Under the pieces are notes generated by a model. The model saw only the letters and a program-made list of their open reading frames with translations. It was not told where the DNA came from and searched no databases. The translations under genes and the position numbers were made by a program. A stretch of DNA of 42,866 bases from Phialocephala subalpina (Eukaryota > Ascomycota > Leotiomycetes > Helotiales > Mollisiaceae): the NCBI GenBank assembly GCA_900073065.1, contig FJOG01000013.1:1437548-1480413 (forward strand), read 5' to 3'. The stretch's first letter is position 1. Each line of letters starts with the position of its first letter. Below are positions 1 to 11,213 of this stretch, one piece after another.

Positions 1-600
1 TTTTTATGTATTAAGTATTTATATCTCGAGTAACTCGAGCTCAAGTCTCGAGCTCGAGTTCAGTAAACGTTCTTTCAAGTATTATATAGAACTTGAATTA
101 ATACTCGATTATATTAAAATTATCTCGAGTTAAGAAATTTACTCTTATTTCCGATATTTTTGCGATTTGCTCGTTTATTTAATAATCTTTTAATCGATTC
201 TAAAACCAATTAAATTATTTTAAAGTGCTTATATTTATTTATTTATATTACGGAAAGCGTAAAAATTAATCCGCAAATTAGAAAGTGATTACTAAAGTAT
301 AATACGATTATTTTAAAGTTTAAAGTTTAAATAACCTTAAAACTTTAAATTTCGAGGTTTAAATTATATATTATTTAAATTAATTAGATTTATAATATAA
401 TTTTAATATATATTTATTAATCTTTTTACCAATTTTTTTTTACTAATATTAATATTAGTAAATTATATAAATATTATAATTTTATTAAATATATTTATTT
501 ATAAACGGGGCCCCGTGAGGCCTTATAAGAGAAATCCTTAAAAAAAACTCTACTCGGGACAAGGAAGTTATACCTTGGTATCCAATTTATAAGGGTTTTC
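1..600. other. AT-rich degenerate block, no gene
   Basis: This stretch is very AT-rich, with many TATTTA/TTTAAA tracts and stops in all frames. CTCGAG hexamers cluster in the first 125 bases, and a GC-rich palindrome (CGGGGCCCCG) sits near 506-515. I see no gene. The composition fits a RIP-mutated repeat flank bordering the helicase relic to the right. Confidence 0.6.
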
Positions 601-619
601 TTAGCTTGCAAAAGAAAAG

Positions 620-2880
620 TTTGCTTGGGGCCGATAATTATTGTGTAAATTATCAAGCCTGTATTTCGGACTCACTGACTTACTTTGCGAAAGTACTACA
701 CAAATCATGCGTTGGATTAGTTCCTAGAACATCTTATTAAGGTTGGCATCGAAAAAGTCATCCGAATTGGAGGCTAAAGTCGGTCAACGATCCTCGAAGG
801 TAAGAATCTGCGCGTTGTGTCTTAGGGCAAACTAAAGACAAAATCTGAGGGCATCTAATTGCGATGACCTATAAGGCTCTCGAAATTTAAGAACGACTTA
901 TTAGACGAGCGCTAGGCCTACTGCATAACATACAAAAATAACTAGACTGGGCCAACCTCAAAACTCATCTAGCCCGCAGACATCCGCGTATCTGCTCACA
1001 ATTTTCTCGGGGTGACGATGAGGGGTTTAAGACAGTAGGCAGGGACCCTTTCGAAATTTAGAGCTACCAAGAATCCAAGACGTCGATCGACATATCTACA
1101 TCGCAGAGCCTACTAGATGTCGCAACACGAAATGTTCACGCCCTATCGCGGCTTGACAAGCGCCGTCTTGTGGAATTTTGGGCTGAAGAGATTCGCGAAG
1201 CTACAACTGATCAGCTCTTTGAATTGGTAAAAGAGGCCTTCAAACTCCACAAACAATTAGACAATATGCATAACGAGGTTAATCGAAGAGTCCTCTAAAC
1301 GGCGGATGTCATTGGTGTTATAATAACAGGGCTGGCCAGGAGAATATCTGTTTTCGGCGCGTCCGGTGTAAGGTGATTATATGCGAAGAAGCTAGTGAAG
1401 TTATGGAACCTCATATGATATTAGCGCTACTACTAAATGTGGAGCACTTTATCCAGATTAGGGATCACCAATAGCTACGTCCTCAGATCAACAGCTATGG
1501 ACTCTCGCTTGAAAGTCAATAGGGGACTCCGTATTAGCTGGATCGCAACCAATTTAAACGTCTCTCGGTTGGAGAACGAGGGAGGCCTTCATTTCCAGTA
1601 GCTCAACTGAATGTTTAGCGGCGTATGCGCCCCGAAATCTCGAACCTGATTAGGGAGGCTATCTATCCACGCTTGAATGACCACGAGAGCACAAAACAAC
1701 GGCCTGCTTCGTAGGCATGCGCAAGAACGTGTTCTGGCTCGACTACGAGAGCGTTAAAGAAGGCCCAGCCCAGACCGGTATCACAAGTCGCATAGCAATA
1801 TCTGGGAGGCGGAAATGACATACGCGCTTGTTTGACACATCGTGCGTCAGGGTGTCTATAGCAGTAGCGATATTATAGTCTTGACTCCATACACCGGGCA
1901 ATTGCAGAAATTACGTGAGAAGATGCGTAATGGCTTCGAGGTTATTCTTAGCGAACATAACTAGGAAATGCTTGCCAGAGATGGGTTCGACGACGAGATA
2001 ACTATCTTAGAAGGCGAGCAAGCGAACTCAGGATCTGGGAGAAGACCATTAGAGAAAAAGAAACTTAGTGAGATGTTAAGAGTTGCTACCGTCAATAACT
2101 TCTAAGGTGAAGAGGCCAAGATCGTTATTATGTTACTGGTTCGAAGTAATAAGGAGAAAAATATGGGATTTCTCAGGACAAATCGAACTAATGTCCTCTT
2201 TAGCCGAGCTCAGCACGGCATGTACCTTATTGGCAACACTAATACTTACTCTAATGTGCCTATGTGGGCATAGGTCCTTCGTATGTTACAAGCAACAGAT
2301 TCTGTTGGCAAGGCCTTTAGTCTTTGCTGCCCTCGACACGTGGATACAGAGATACAAGCCTTTAAGCCAATTGACTTTGAAAAACTCACCCCGAAGGCGG
2401 GTGCCAGCTTCCTTGCGATTGACGCCTGACTGAGTGTGGCCACCGATGCCAGGCGAAGTACCACTCCGAGAGCTTGCACCGAGTCTTCGAATGTCCTTAG
2501 CCTCGTCAACGCCTCCACAGCCCCTGCAACTATAGCTGCTAAAAGCAAACTTGCGGCGAATATTGTGGTCCTTGTATTATCAGACTGAACAATACCCGGC
2601 TTCCCTGCACGCATTCGAAGGACGATGTTCTTTGCCACTAGACACTATATCTCAGCAGAATTAATTGTAGTGTCCCTGTTCAAAAACAAGTTCCAGGTTG
2701 CAACTATATTGTCAAAGTCCCATGTTCTCGAGATATGACATCTTCACCTTTCAGCTGTCCTACAGATTGCGGAATAGACCTAGCACGTACTTGATCGCAG
2801 ACGAGCCAGCGGTGAGGTTAGAAGAACCACCCGCTCTTAATTTAGACATCCCTATTGAGATGTGGACTTGCGGCGAAAGA
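620..2880 (+). pseudogene. NFX1-type zinc-finger / UPF1-like SF1 helicase relic (ZNFX1-like)
   Basis: No intact frame exists, but conserved pieces of a fungal NFX1-finger helicase can be read in order on the plus strand. TNHALD then a stop then FLEHLIKVGIEKVIRIGG lies near 700-770. The linker NFSRGDDEGF-like/VGRDPFEI lies near 1000-1060, and KLHKQLDNMHNEVNRRVL near 1240-1300. The Walker B region reads VIICEEASEVMEPHM near 1376-1420, followed by IRDHQ. The C-terminal helicase motifs are LTPYTGQLQKLREKM near 1881-1925, RVATVNNF then a stop then GEEAKIVI near 2080-2130, and SRAQHGMYLIGN near 2200-2240. C-G-H-x-C zinc fingers (ECGHRCQAK) follow from about 2430 in a shifted frame. The stops are TAA/TAG at positions where the family usually has Gln, plus frameshifts, so the gene is inactive. 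This family belongs to RNA-surveillance/RNAi-linked helicases; the relic itself can make no product. Its ends are approximate. Confidence 0.8.
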
Positions 2881-3457
2881 TAAGTATCGGCCCTTCTGAT
2901 TGGTCGCCCTCTCTAACCGACTCGCTTTCGCCGAAAGTAGCCGTCCCTATGGGGAGGTAGGGCTTCCTGACCGTCTTAGGGATCGATACGGCGAGAAAGG
3001 GCTTTCAAGAGGTCACTACCTACACGCCCTACCTTTCGGCCTTGATCAAGATTGCTCAAATGCTCGTCTTGCAACGGGTAGTAGCTACAAACCCTACGGA
3101 GGCTAGGGGTCTATATTCACAAATTTCTAGATATTTCTATAGATTAATAATCTATTATAATAGGAATAAATCTATAATAGGTTTTTGCGGCTTACTAAAA
3201 TATAAAGCAATTATCGATATTTATTTATTTAATATCGATAAAATAGAAATTCGTTTATAAAGTCCAAAAAACTAAGAGAAATTATAAACTAAAAATCGAT
3301 AAATTGCTTTAAAACTTTAATTTAAAGGTTTAAAACTCTAAAAACGTTATTTACCTCTCGAAATCCAAGTTTTTTGATTTAATATTAAAGTAATTAAATA
3401 AGTTACTCGCGGAACTTTTTTCATTTATCATCGGATTCTAATAAGTTGAGATGTGAA
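2881..3457. other. Degenerate DNA right of the helicase relic
   Basis: 2881-3110 has normal base composition and may be the decayed tail of the zinc-finger region, but I could not align it to anything. From about 3115 it becomes strongly AT-rich (TCTATTATAATAGGAATAAA-like tracts) with no coding signal. Confidence 0.45.
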
Positions 3458-3540
3458 TTAAGGAGGAGCGCTCGAGCGTAGCACTAAGTAGGCCAAAACG
3501 CGTCTACTATTGGCTAACGAGAAGGTTTGTTTACGTGGCC

Positions 3541-3706
3541 TATGCTTTCCCCCATCAACTGCACTCCTCCCATCAACTGCACTCCTCCCACTAACTACAC
3601 TCCCATCAATTGCACTCCTTGGATTCGACCACTGGCACTGGCATTGGCACTCTCTGGCACTGGCACTCTCTGGCACTGGACTTCTGCCACTAGACTTCTG
3701 GCATGA
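3541..3706. repeat. Two adjacent short tandem-repeat tracts (minisatellite)
   Basis: About 3550-3620 repeats an 18-base unit close to CATCAACTGCACTCCTCC, four imperfect copies, the later ones diverged. It is followed at about 3630-3705 by copies of TGGCACTGGCACTCTC-type units with a period of about 18. Short frames across it on both strands simply translate the repeat (for example WHWHWHS) and are not genes. Confidence 0.8.
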
Positions 3707-3713
3707 GCAGTAG

Positions 3714-5103
3714 CATTAGAGGTACGCGTTACTCCCTCTTAAAAACTCTATCTAATTTCGAAGTCTTATAGAACGATCGAACGAATTTATCGAGCCGAGG
3801 AAACTTATAATCAAGGAAATAAATAAACAAAGAGGTAAGTATATATACGAGAGTTAAATCTAAGTATAATGGCATATTTGGGGTTAGTAAATAAGCAAAA
3901 AAATAAGGGGCATTCTAAGATAAATCAATTGATAAATATAGAATAAAATATGCTTTAAAATCTCGATTATAAAATGCACAATTTATTACGGTATTATAAA
4001 CTTGTATTATATAGTAACTATTTATAATATATCGAGAAATATTCGATATATTACAGAAAATAAGTTTATAATTTATAGCTTTGAAATCGATAAATTTATT
4101 AACTATTAAAGGATAATTATAGACTTAATGTTACCGTAGGGAGAAGAAGGTGGCGAGACTGAATATCCAGTACAGCCAGCTCGAGTTTCTGCTTCAGGAC
4201 TAGAGATGAGGAGGGTGGACGTGGAGAGCGTAATAGAGACATGCAAAGAGAACACAGTTGGTAACAACAGAGCAATTGGTAGTGACAAAATCTGTACTAG
4301 TGATCAAGCTTTTCATATTATGTACATGTATCGTCCGATAGCAAAACTCTGTGGTGAGTATCCTCACAGGTATTTCGGATTGGCCTAATGCTAATTCTTC
4401 ATTCAACAGCCATAGAAGATGTTCCGACGCCAAATTTTTCTTCTCAAGCGCTCTTGCCGCACGAACGAATCTCCAACCTCTGCAAATACAAAGTACGAAG
4501 ACGAAAGTCTACAATCAGGAAGGACGATAGTTCAAGTCAGAAGAATGCCAAGATGGGTATTGAAGGTGGCGGATTATTGGACAACTTGGATACAGGCAAA
4601 GCTGGTTCGAAATGCTCTCATCCATTTTTCAATACAGAGAAGGTACGGATGGAGAAAGCAGAGAAGTCTGTAAGGGAACAGAGATGGGTCTCGCCTAACA
4701 TTCTCAAAAGACCAGGCTGAGATGGTGAAAACTCTTGTTTGTATGGGTCACATCTCATCTTCGATTTGGTCGAAGTAGCTAGCAATTGTGCATTGAAGAT
4801 AAACTTCTCATCTTATGTGGGTCGATTCGGTGACGTGATCTGTATCTTTCTTTTGCAACCCTACGTCCAGGGCATCATGGCAAGCAACTTGTACCCGCGG
4901 CAGTGACCCGCGAGATTCGGAGCATCAGAATGCCTGAAGAAGGCCCATATATTCTTTGTCGAGCTAGCAAACTATCCTATCCTTGAGCCAGGTATCTTCA
5001 AGTATAAACCTCACGGCTCCCCACGAACTGTATCTGTGACTTCTCACTTGGCCTTGTCTCCAGATTCAAATTTCAAACCTTCGAAAGCCACGAAGCTCTC
5101 AAG
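3714..5103. other. AT-rich DNA grading into the upstream region of the Dur3-like gene
   Basis: 3720-4120 is AT-rich and gene-free. From 4120 the composition normalises. A 110-residue Lys/Arg/Ser-rich frame at 4388-4720 has no recognisable domain, and I do not call it a gene. The last 380 bases before 5104 should hold the symporter promoter. One AGATAA (GATA-factor type site) lies near 4796-4801, which would suit nitrogen regulation, but a single site proves little. Confidence 0.4.
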
Positions 5104-7601
5104 ATGTCAGACCAAGCAATTGTTCTGCTTCCGCAAGGGGCCGGATACGGAGTGACAATCGGCCTTGGACTAGTCTTTGGTATTGGTATGACTCTTATAA
5201 CTCGATTTCTGCCGACGTATATGAATGAGAGATTAGATTATTCCGAGATGTTTGCCTTCCTACTTTCTCTCGTCCCAAAACTATAAGCTAATCAAATCAG
5301 GTTCATAGTGGCCAACCGTTCTGTTAGGACAGGCTTGACTGCTTCGGCTGTGATTTTCTCTTGGATGTGGGCGTAAATTTCTTATCAGGACCTACTTCAG
5401 AAAATCTCGAGGACTCATTGTTGAACAGGACTGCCATCATCTGGACTGCAGCTCAAGGCTACCTTTATGGAATTGCGGGTATGAGCTCCCTTCTCCCAGC
5501 TCTCAGACATCTGTAATGCTGTCAAGTACACTTACTAACTCGCTCTTCACTCCAGCCCCATTTTGGTATGCAGCTGGTTGCACAATCCAGATTGCTCTCA
5601 TGACAGTCTTAGATATTCATGCAAAAGTCAAGATACCGCAAGTCTGTCCTCTCGCTGCGGTCAAGCAACTAGCTAACTTTCTTTGAAGCAACGGACATAC
5701 AGTCCTGGAAATTGTCAAGCTTCGGTATGGCCCCGCAGCACACGGAGTCTTCATTTTCCTTTGCCTGGTCACAAACATCCTCTCCGTCACATCCATGATC
5801 CTCGGAGCTGCTGGTGTCATCACAGCACTCACTGGTATGCACGTGATCGCCTCTACCTTTCTTCTGCCATTGAGTGTTGTAATCTATTACGTCGCAGGAG
5901 GACTGAAAGCAACATTCTTGACTGATTACGTGTAAGTTTACAGCCAACCCACCGAACCTTTATTCTGTCTAACCAAAATCTAGCCACACAACTGTCGTGA
6001 TGATCCTCCTATGCTTCCTCACAATTCGCACTTTCAACAACCCTGCTATTGACGGGTTGGGATCTCTTTACGATGTCCTGGCTAAACGCGATGAGACACG
6101 ATCCATTAGCGGCAACTACCTCGGCTCTGCATTAACTTTCAAATCAAAGGGTGCGGTCATTTTTGGACTCGTGCACTCACTTGGTGATTTCGCGCTGGTA
6201 ATTATGGATACGAGTTTCTGGCAAAAAGGATTTGCTGCCGGTACAGGTGCTGCCATGCTAGGCTACATGCTTGGAGGTGTTGCTTATTTTGCAGTACCCT
6301 GGGCTGTTGGCACAACTGCTGGTCTAGCGGCGATTGGACTGGAGATCAGTTCTATTTTCCCGACGTACCCAAGATTGATGACAACAGCCGAGGTCAACGC
6401 TGGCTACGTGCTGCCTTACACTTGTATGGCCATTGCCGGAAAAGGAGGAGCCTTCACTCTTCTCCTCGTGGTCTTCATGTCCATCACCAGCACCGTTTCA
6501 GCCCAATTGATCGCGGTGTCAAGCATCTCATCTTTCGACATCTACCGAACGTACATCGACCCTCACCCCTCCGACAAACAAATCATCAGAGTTTCTCACT
6601 GATCAGTGATTGGATTTAGAATCTTTGCACCCGCTTTTGCAACAGCTTTGCATTATGGAGGGATTGATTTGAATTGGATGGGGTATTTTTTGGCTACGGT
6701 CATCTGTCCGGGGATGTTCCCGATGGCGTTTACTATTTTGTGGAGGAAGCAGTCGAAGGCTGCTGTTATCATTTCTCCGCTTTTGGGACTAGTGAGTTTG
6801 AGACTCTCCTTTTGAGCTTGATGCAGTTACTAATGGAGGTACGCAGGCGAGCGGAATAACTATCTGGATCAGCACAGCCTACGCTTACTCCGGCAGCATT
6901 AATGTCCTAACTCTTGAAGGCCAACTTCCATGTTCGTGGGGAGCATTGACATCTACTTTCTCATCAGCCATCTACTCAATCGTAATCACATATATCAAGG
7001 TACAACTTCCCCTCCCCTTCCCCCTCTTCTCCACAACCAATCTCACAACCCCACTAGCGTCAAGACTTCGACTGGCGTGTCTTCCTCCTCCTAAACTCAG
7101 TTCACGAAGACAAAGTCTTAACCGCCTCCGAATTGGCAGGAATCAGCAACACCGACAACGACGCTGTACGAAACATCAGTGATCTAGATAACGTCGTTCA
7201 TCCTTTTCCTCAGTCGGAAATCAATCGCTTGAAAAGAGCTGGCACGATTGCTAGTGTGTTTAGTGTTGTGGTTGGGCTGTTGACTTGGGTTGTGTGGCCG
7301 TTGCCACTTTATCGGGATTATGTTTTTACTAAACCGGTATGCCCTTTAGCTTTTTTCGTGGGCAGGATGGGTTCGAGAGCTAATCGAAATACAGTTCTTC
7401 ATGGGATGGACAGTCATTTCGGAAATTTGGCTTTTCTCCTGCCTTCTTGTTGCTGTTGTCTACCCCTTGATCGATGGCAGAGATATTTCCGCGAGGGCCG
7501 GGCGATTGGCGTGGGGTGCTGTTACTAGTAAAGGCAAGGCCAGTCAGTGTGTCGACCAGCGCCGCGGAGTCGGTATTGGAGCATGCGAAGGAGGTTGGTG
7601 A
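5104..7601 (+). CDS. DUR3: Dur3-like urea/sodium-solute symporter, nine exons, one in-frame TGA
   Basis: Polytopic plasma-membrane transporter of the sodium:solute symporter superfamily, closest to fungal Dur3 urea/polyamine permeases. Exons: 5104-5249, 5301-5372, 5429-5478, 5556-5637, 5689-5931, 5984-6791, 6847-6999, 7058-7336, 7395-7601. Together they make 2040 nt (680 codons), close to the usual Dur3 length of about 690-730. Family landmarks in order are [10 protein letters not shown] (residues 8-17), [100 protein letters not shown] and the late [11 protein letters not shown] region. Intron 4 (5638-5688) is GC-AG: it begins GCAAGT and is required to join the frame as KIP-NGHT. All the others are GT-AG. 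Codon 404 (6600-6602) is TGA inside the conserved [15 protein letters not shown] stretch, with frame and homology intact on both sides. The gene is therefore either a young pseudogene, a readthrough case or carries a base error. The last 20 codons read unlike the family and may follow a one-base slip. The gene is convergent with the dehydrogenase on its right. Confidence 0.85.
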
Positions 7602-8015
7602 TGTTGTGAATGAGAAATAAGGAAAATTTCTGTGCGGGGTATGAAGGTGCTATCGCATGGAACGAACGCAGGACGCAGAGTCACCACAGAACAAATAGCG
7701 TGGGCTTGTTCGGGTACTCGCTAAATTTACAGGGTTAAGGTTACGCTTCAGGGCTTCAATCGATAAAATTCAGCAATTTCCAGGGGCTACAAGGTCATCG
7801 TGGTGAGCTTCAAGTGTTTTCTCGCTAATTTTCAGGGCTTCCAGGCGGGGTCACCAGATCCGTACTCCAAAGCAAGATGATAACGCTAAAGTAGGTGGTC
7901 ACGCCCCATGTCTCAGAAGACCACTCCGTACTGTCCTAGATGACTCATCATACATGATAGCGTCCCAAAGTAAGAGACAATTGAATTAGCATGAATGAAG
8001 GCAAATCTGCAGCCA
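7602..8015. other. Intergenic region between convergent genes
   Basis: This is shared 3' flank of the symporter and the dehydrogenase. It contains three loosely related segments of the form CGCTAAATTTACAGGG / CGATAAAATTCAGC / CGCTAATTTTCAGGG at about 7717, 7763 and 7822, one of which shares a 15-base exact word with 13645-13659. No coding signal. Confidence 0.5.
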
Positions 8016-8928
8016 TTACCACGGGGCGGGAGAACCGTCATACTGGTTCCTCCCATCATTCGGCCACCCCTTGATTTCAATTTTGATGAATTGACCATTC
8101 TGTTCCTTGCCTGTGTTGAAAATCTTCTCCAGCGAAGCCTTACCGCCCTGTTCAACAGACAAATCCGCCGTCTCGCCACCCAGATCGGTGCGGAGCCACT
8201 GAACACCAATCATCAGTCTGTGTTGGGAGAATGGTAGGGGAGTACTTACGCCTGGGCTGAGTGCGAAGATAGTGAAGCCTTCTTTCTCGTAATCGAGGGC
8301 GTACTGGACGGTTAGGGAGTTCAGGGCTGCTTTGGTGATCTTGTAGGCTGGGGCTGGGAGCAGATGGACGAAGCGAGATGTTGCGATGGAGCCGATAGTG
8401 CTTGAGCTTGGTTTTGTTAGAACTGAGGAGGTATTCATGGGTGGATGGTGGTCTTACATGTTGACGACTTTCTTCAGGGAGCCTTTCCGTAGGAGTGGGA
8501 TGAATGCTCTGGTCACCCAGTGGACGCCGAGGACATTGGTTGTGAAGCTCTCTGTGAGATTATCCCTGAATACGAAGTAATTTAGCTGATCTGCTCGACA
8601 CGACTAGGTAATTGCAAGCTCACATTGTACTGACTCCGAGAGCATATTGCAATATTCCGGCATTGTTGATTAAGATATCCAAGCCCTTGCCGTCCAGGTT
8701 GGCTTCCACTTCCACCGCTGCTTGCTTGATGGATGCTTCGTTGGTGACATCGAGTCTAACGACAATGACTCTACCAGATGACTTCTTGGCGAGCTCTTCT
8801 AGAATGGGGGCATCTCCTCGTGCCGTTGCAAAGACTTTGCTGACCTCTGAGGCAGGGAGAGAACCAAGCTGGCGAGCCAGTTCGAGTCCGAGACCTCTGG
8901 AGGCGCCAGTGATGAGATATAAAGCCAT
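8016..8928 (-). CDS. Short-chain dehydrogenase/reductase (SDR), four exons
   Basis: Cytosolic NAD(P)-dependent oxidoreductase of the classical SDR fold; substrate unknown. Exons on the minus strand: 8928-8624, 8565-8458, 8406-8250, 8198-8016, giving 753 nt and 250 residues, the typical SDR size. The start is chosen at the ATG that places the Rossmann motif TGASRGLG at residues 7-14. Later motifs are RLDVTN (the D-V segment), ILINNAG (NNAG), VVNISSTIGS (catalytic Ser region), AYKITKAAL (Y-x-x-x-K catalytic pair), and SPGWLRTDLGG. The last is assembled across intron 3, as usual for C-factor-like fungal SDRs. Introns are 58, 51 and 51 nt with good GT-AG ends and CTAAC/CTGA-like branch sites. A longer in-frame reading upstream of 8928 exists but would put the Rossmann motif about 55 residues in, so I reject it. 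No lesions seen. Confidence 0.9.
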
Positions 8929-9683
8929 TGCAATGCTCCAGAGGATATAGGATCTTATGAAAGATTGGAGTTGGTTTAGAGGATGAGATACTCTTAAGAA
9001 TGCAGAACCAAGTTGGAAATATACTGGTATTTGAAGGCCAATGAGGCTGGTCAATATTCGAAAGATATTCTTTAGGCACCATTTGATAGCCAATGATTGA
9101 TTTGTTATCCCGGGTTTCGGGATTGCTTCGCAATTCCGCCGCGATGGAAGTGGAAGTGGAAGTTATATTCTGTTCCCAGATAAAGCAATTAAAGTCAGCC
9201 GCATGTACGCAAAGTAGCCAATACATCCGCTACCTGATGAACCGACTGATCAAGGGTTATAATAAGTTAATAATTTAACCATTTTGAATTATCCAGTCGG
9301 TCAGTGGAGAATTTCTTAACTGATGTATTACCCACTCTGCATGTACGCGCTTGCAGCGATTACAAACCATGGTTCCATAGAAGTAGGGGCTTCGCCCGAT
9401 TCAGCAATTAAAGTCAGCCGCGTGCACATACTTGCAGGGTTGAGCACTGTATGTTTGAGTACATCACTTCAAACGTATGCAGCTACGGCGTTTGGCGTTT
9501 GGAGTTTGTAGCCTCGTGGCTGTGCCAAGTGATCTTGAATCCTTACCTAAGCGACAAGCAATCACCTCCAACCTTGCGTTTGTTTAGACATACGTACTGC
9601 TGTTCGCCATTCGTATTGAATCCCTTTTCGATTGCAAGCCAGTATTTGATCTAGGAGTCCCTTTTCAAACCGATCCACGCCAT
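8929..9683. other. Intergenic region between divergent genes
   Basis: This is the presumed upstream DNA of the dehydrogenase (minus) and the transcription-factor relic (plus). The only structure I see is the separated direct repeat listed at 9184 and 9403. Short frames here carry no recognisable motif. Confidence 0.45.
9184..9426. repeat. Separated direct repeat, about 24 bases
   Basis: AGCAATTAAAGTCAGCCGC occurs at 9184-9202 and again at 9403-9421. The similarity continues a few bases further (RTGYACRYA), so each copy is about 24-25 bases, with start-to-start spacing of 219. Both copies lie in the gap between the dehydrogenase and the transcription-factor relic. Confidence 0.7.
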
Positions 9684-11123
9684 ATGGTTCTACCAGTCCC
9701 AGCTGCGTCTGCACGGCAAAACATGGGCCGGCAGACCTCCTCGTCTCTCGGTACTCCAGCACCATATGGCCAAGCGCGTACGAACTGCGCTCAGTCCAAC
9801 TCCAAGTGTATCATTCGCCTTGCTGGTGGGTGTGAGAGGTCAGTAACCCATACCAAGCAGGGCAATACTTGTACTTGTAGGGCATGACGATTGACCTGGT
9901 TAGACGTCGTCGATTGAAGAAAGAATGCCGCCTAGGAGAGAAGGTTCGACGCCGCAGTTTACCGAAGCCTGCTGCATCCAAGATAACACCCCTCGAGGAA
10001 AAGTTAGATGGCCTCGTATCTTTGATTAAGGATGGAGCACAAGCCAACACTCCCATTCACAGTTAATCTGAAGGAGGTTTGGTCTTGAGCAGCATGAGTG
10101 AGAATGTATAGAAAGCACCAGTGTTGAAACCAGCCACTAGCGATTGCACAGGCTCTCTGTACAAAGTCCCTCCCTCTAATTTTGATGACACAGGCGTTGA
10201 AATCTCTCCTGCCGGTGCTGAGGAAATTCTGTCAAACTTCCAGATTTTCAAGTCGAAATACTTTCCATTTATTTACATCCCATCCACTACTACAGCTCCG
10301 CAACTCCGGTAGGAGCGGCCCTTTCTATGGCTTTGCGTGATGGCTCCAAGCTCAAAATCCACGTCACAACAAAAGGCATTGGCTAGTAAAATACGACAAA
10401 CGATACTGCAGGAGTTGGTACTGCAGTCCGAAAGGAGCATTGATCTCCTCTTGGGACTTCTGGTCTTAATCGGTTGGTGTGGTATATGTCAACCTCAAAT
10501 TTAGGAGTTCAGGTACTGACCACCCTCTGTTAGTGCTCACGACCAAATTCAGAACAAGCCTTTCCTCGCCGTATTTACTCAACTCGCGATGTCTTTAGTA
10601 TTTCAATTTGGAATAAACAATCCCGTTCCTATAAGCACCCAGGCTTTGCCCTGCGTCAAGGAATCGTGTAGAAATCCTCTTATTACTAGGACAATAGAGG
10701 AGCGGAGAGCTGTGCTCGGTTGCTTTCTGGTTTCATCAACGTACTTCCGATATCTAATTCTTTTCCGAACACCACACTTATAGTTTTGAGGATATCGTCG
10801 TTCTTCCAGAAAATAGATACCCTCCAATGGACGCCACATATGGTCGAGTGCCTTCAGATATTAAATGATAGGAAGGAATATCTAGACGATGAGATATTGG
10901 TGGAACAAGTACGATTGCAATTGATACTTGAGAAAATGACTTCTCGCACATTTCCTCGGCGAGGTTCGGAATCTACTGAGAACACAAGATCATATCAGTC
11001 CCTTTATATCGATCGATGCTCTCCATTCACAGTTGCATGGTATCAAGACTAGGCTTCTAGCTCAACCCCACATTGATGGTAAGTTGCCACGCACTAGTTA
11101 ACCTATGGTACCCACTCATAATA

Positions 11124-11175
11124 AGTCAAACCCCCCCTTAACCGACCACCCCCTGTAACCGGCCACCTCGCTTAA
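11124..11175. repeat. Left terminal inverted repeat of the Fot1-like element
   Basis: 52 bases starting AGTCAAAC, then a C-run, then TTAACCGACCACCCCCTGTA and onward to CGCTTAA. It matches the reverse complement of 12909-12960 at 51 of 52 positions by eye, the difference being at the A/C border of the run. It contains an internal near-repeat (TAACCGACCACC / TAACCGGCCACC) that may be transposase binding sites. Confidence 0.9.
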
Positions 11176-11213
11176 TTCCCCTTTACTTATTTTCAACCAT
11201 AATAACTTTTTAT

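Noticed and set aside
2246..2638. 130-residue minus-strand frame
   Set aside because: It is antisense to the helicase relic, whose plus-strand motifs are clear.
3458..3713. Overlapping frames on both strands over the minisatellite
   Set aside because: They translate simple repeats and have no independent support.
4388..4720. 110-residue plus-strand frame before the symporter gene
   Set aside because: No motif, an overlapping alternative frame of similar quality, and Lys/Ser-rich random-looking content.
6551..6608. A GT-AG intron that would remove the TGA in the Dur3-like gene
   Set aside because: It would delete conserved family sequence ([16 protein letters not shown]), and its branch site is too close to the acceptor.
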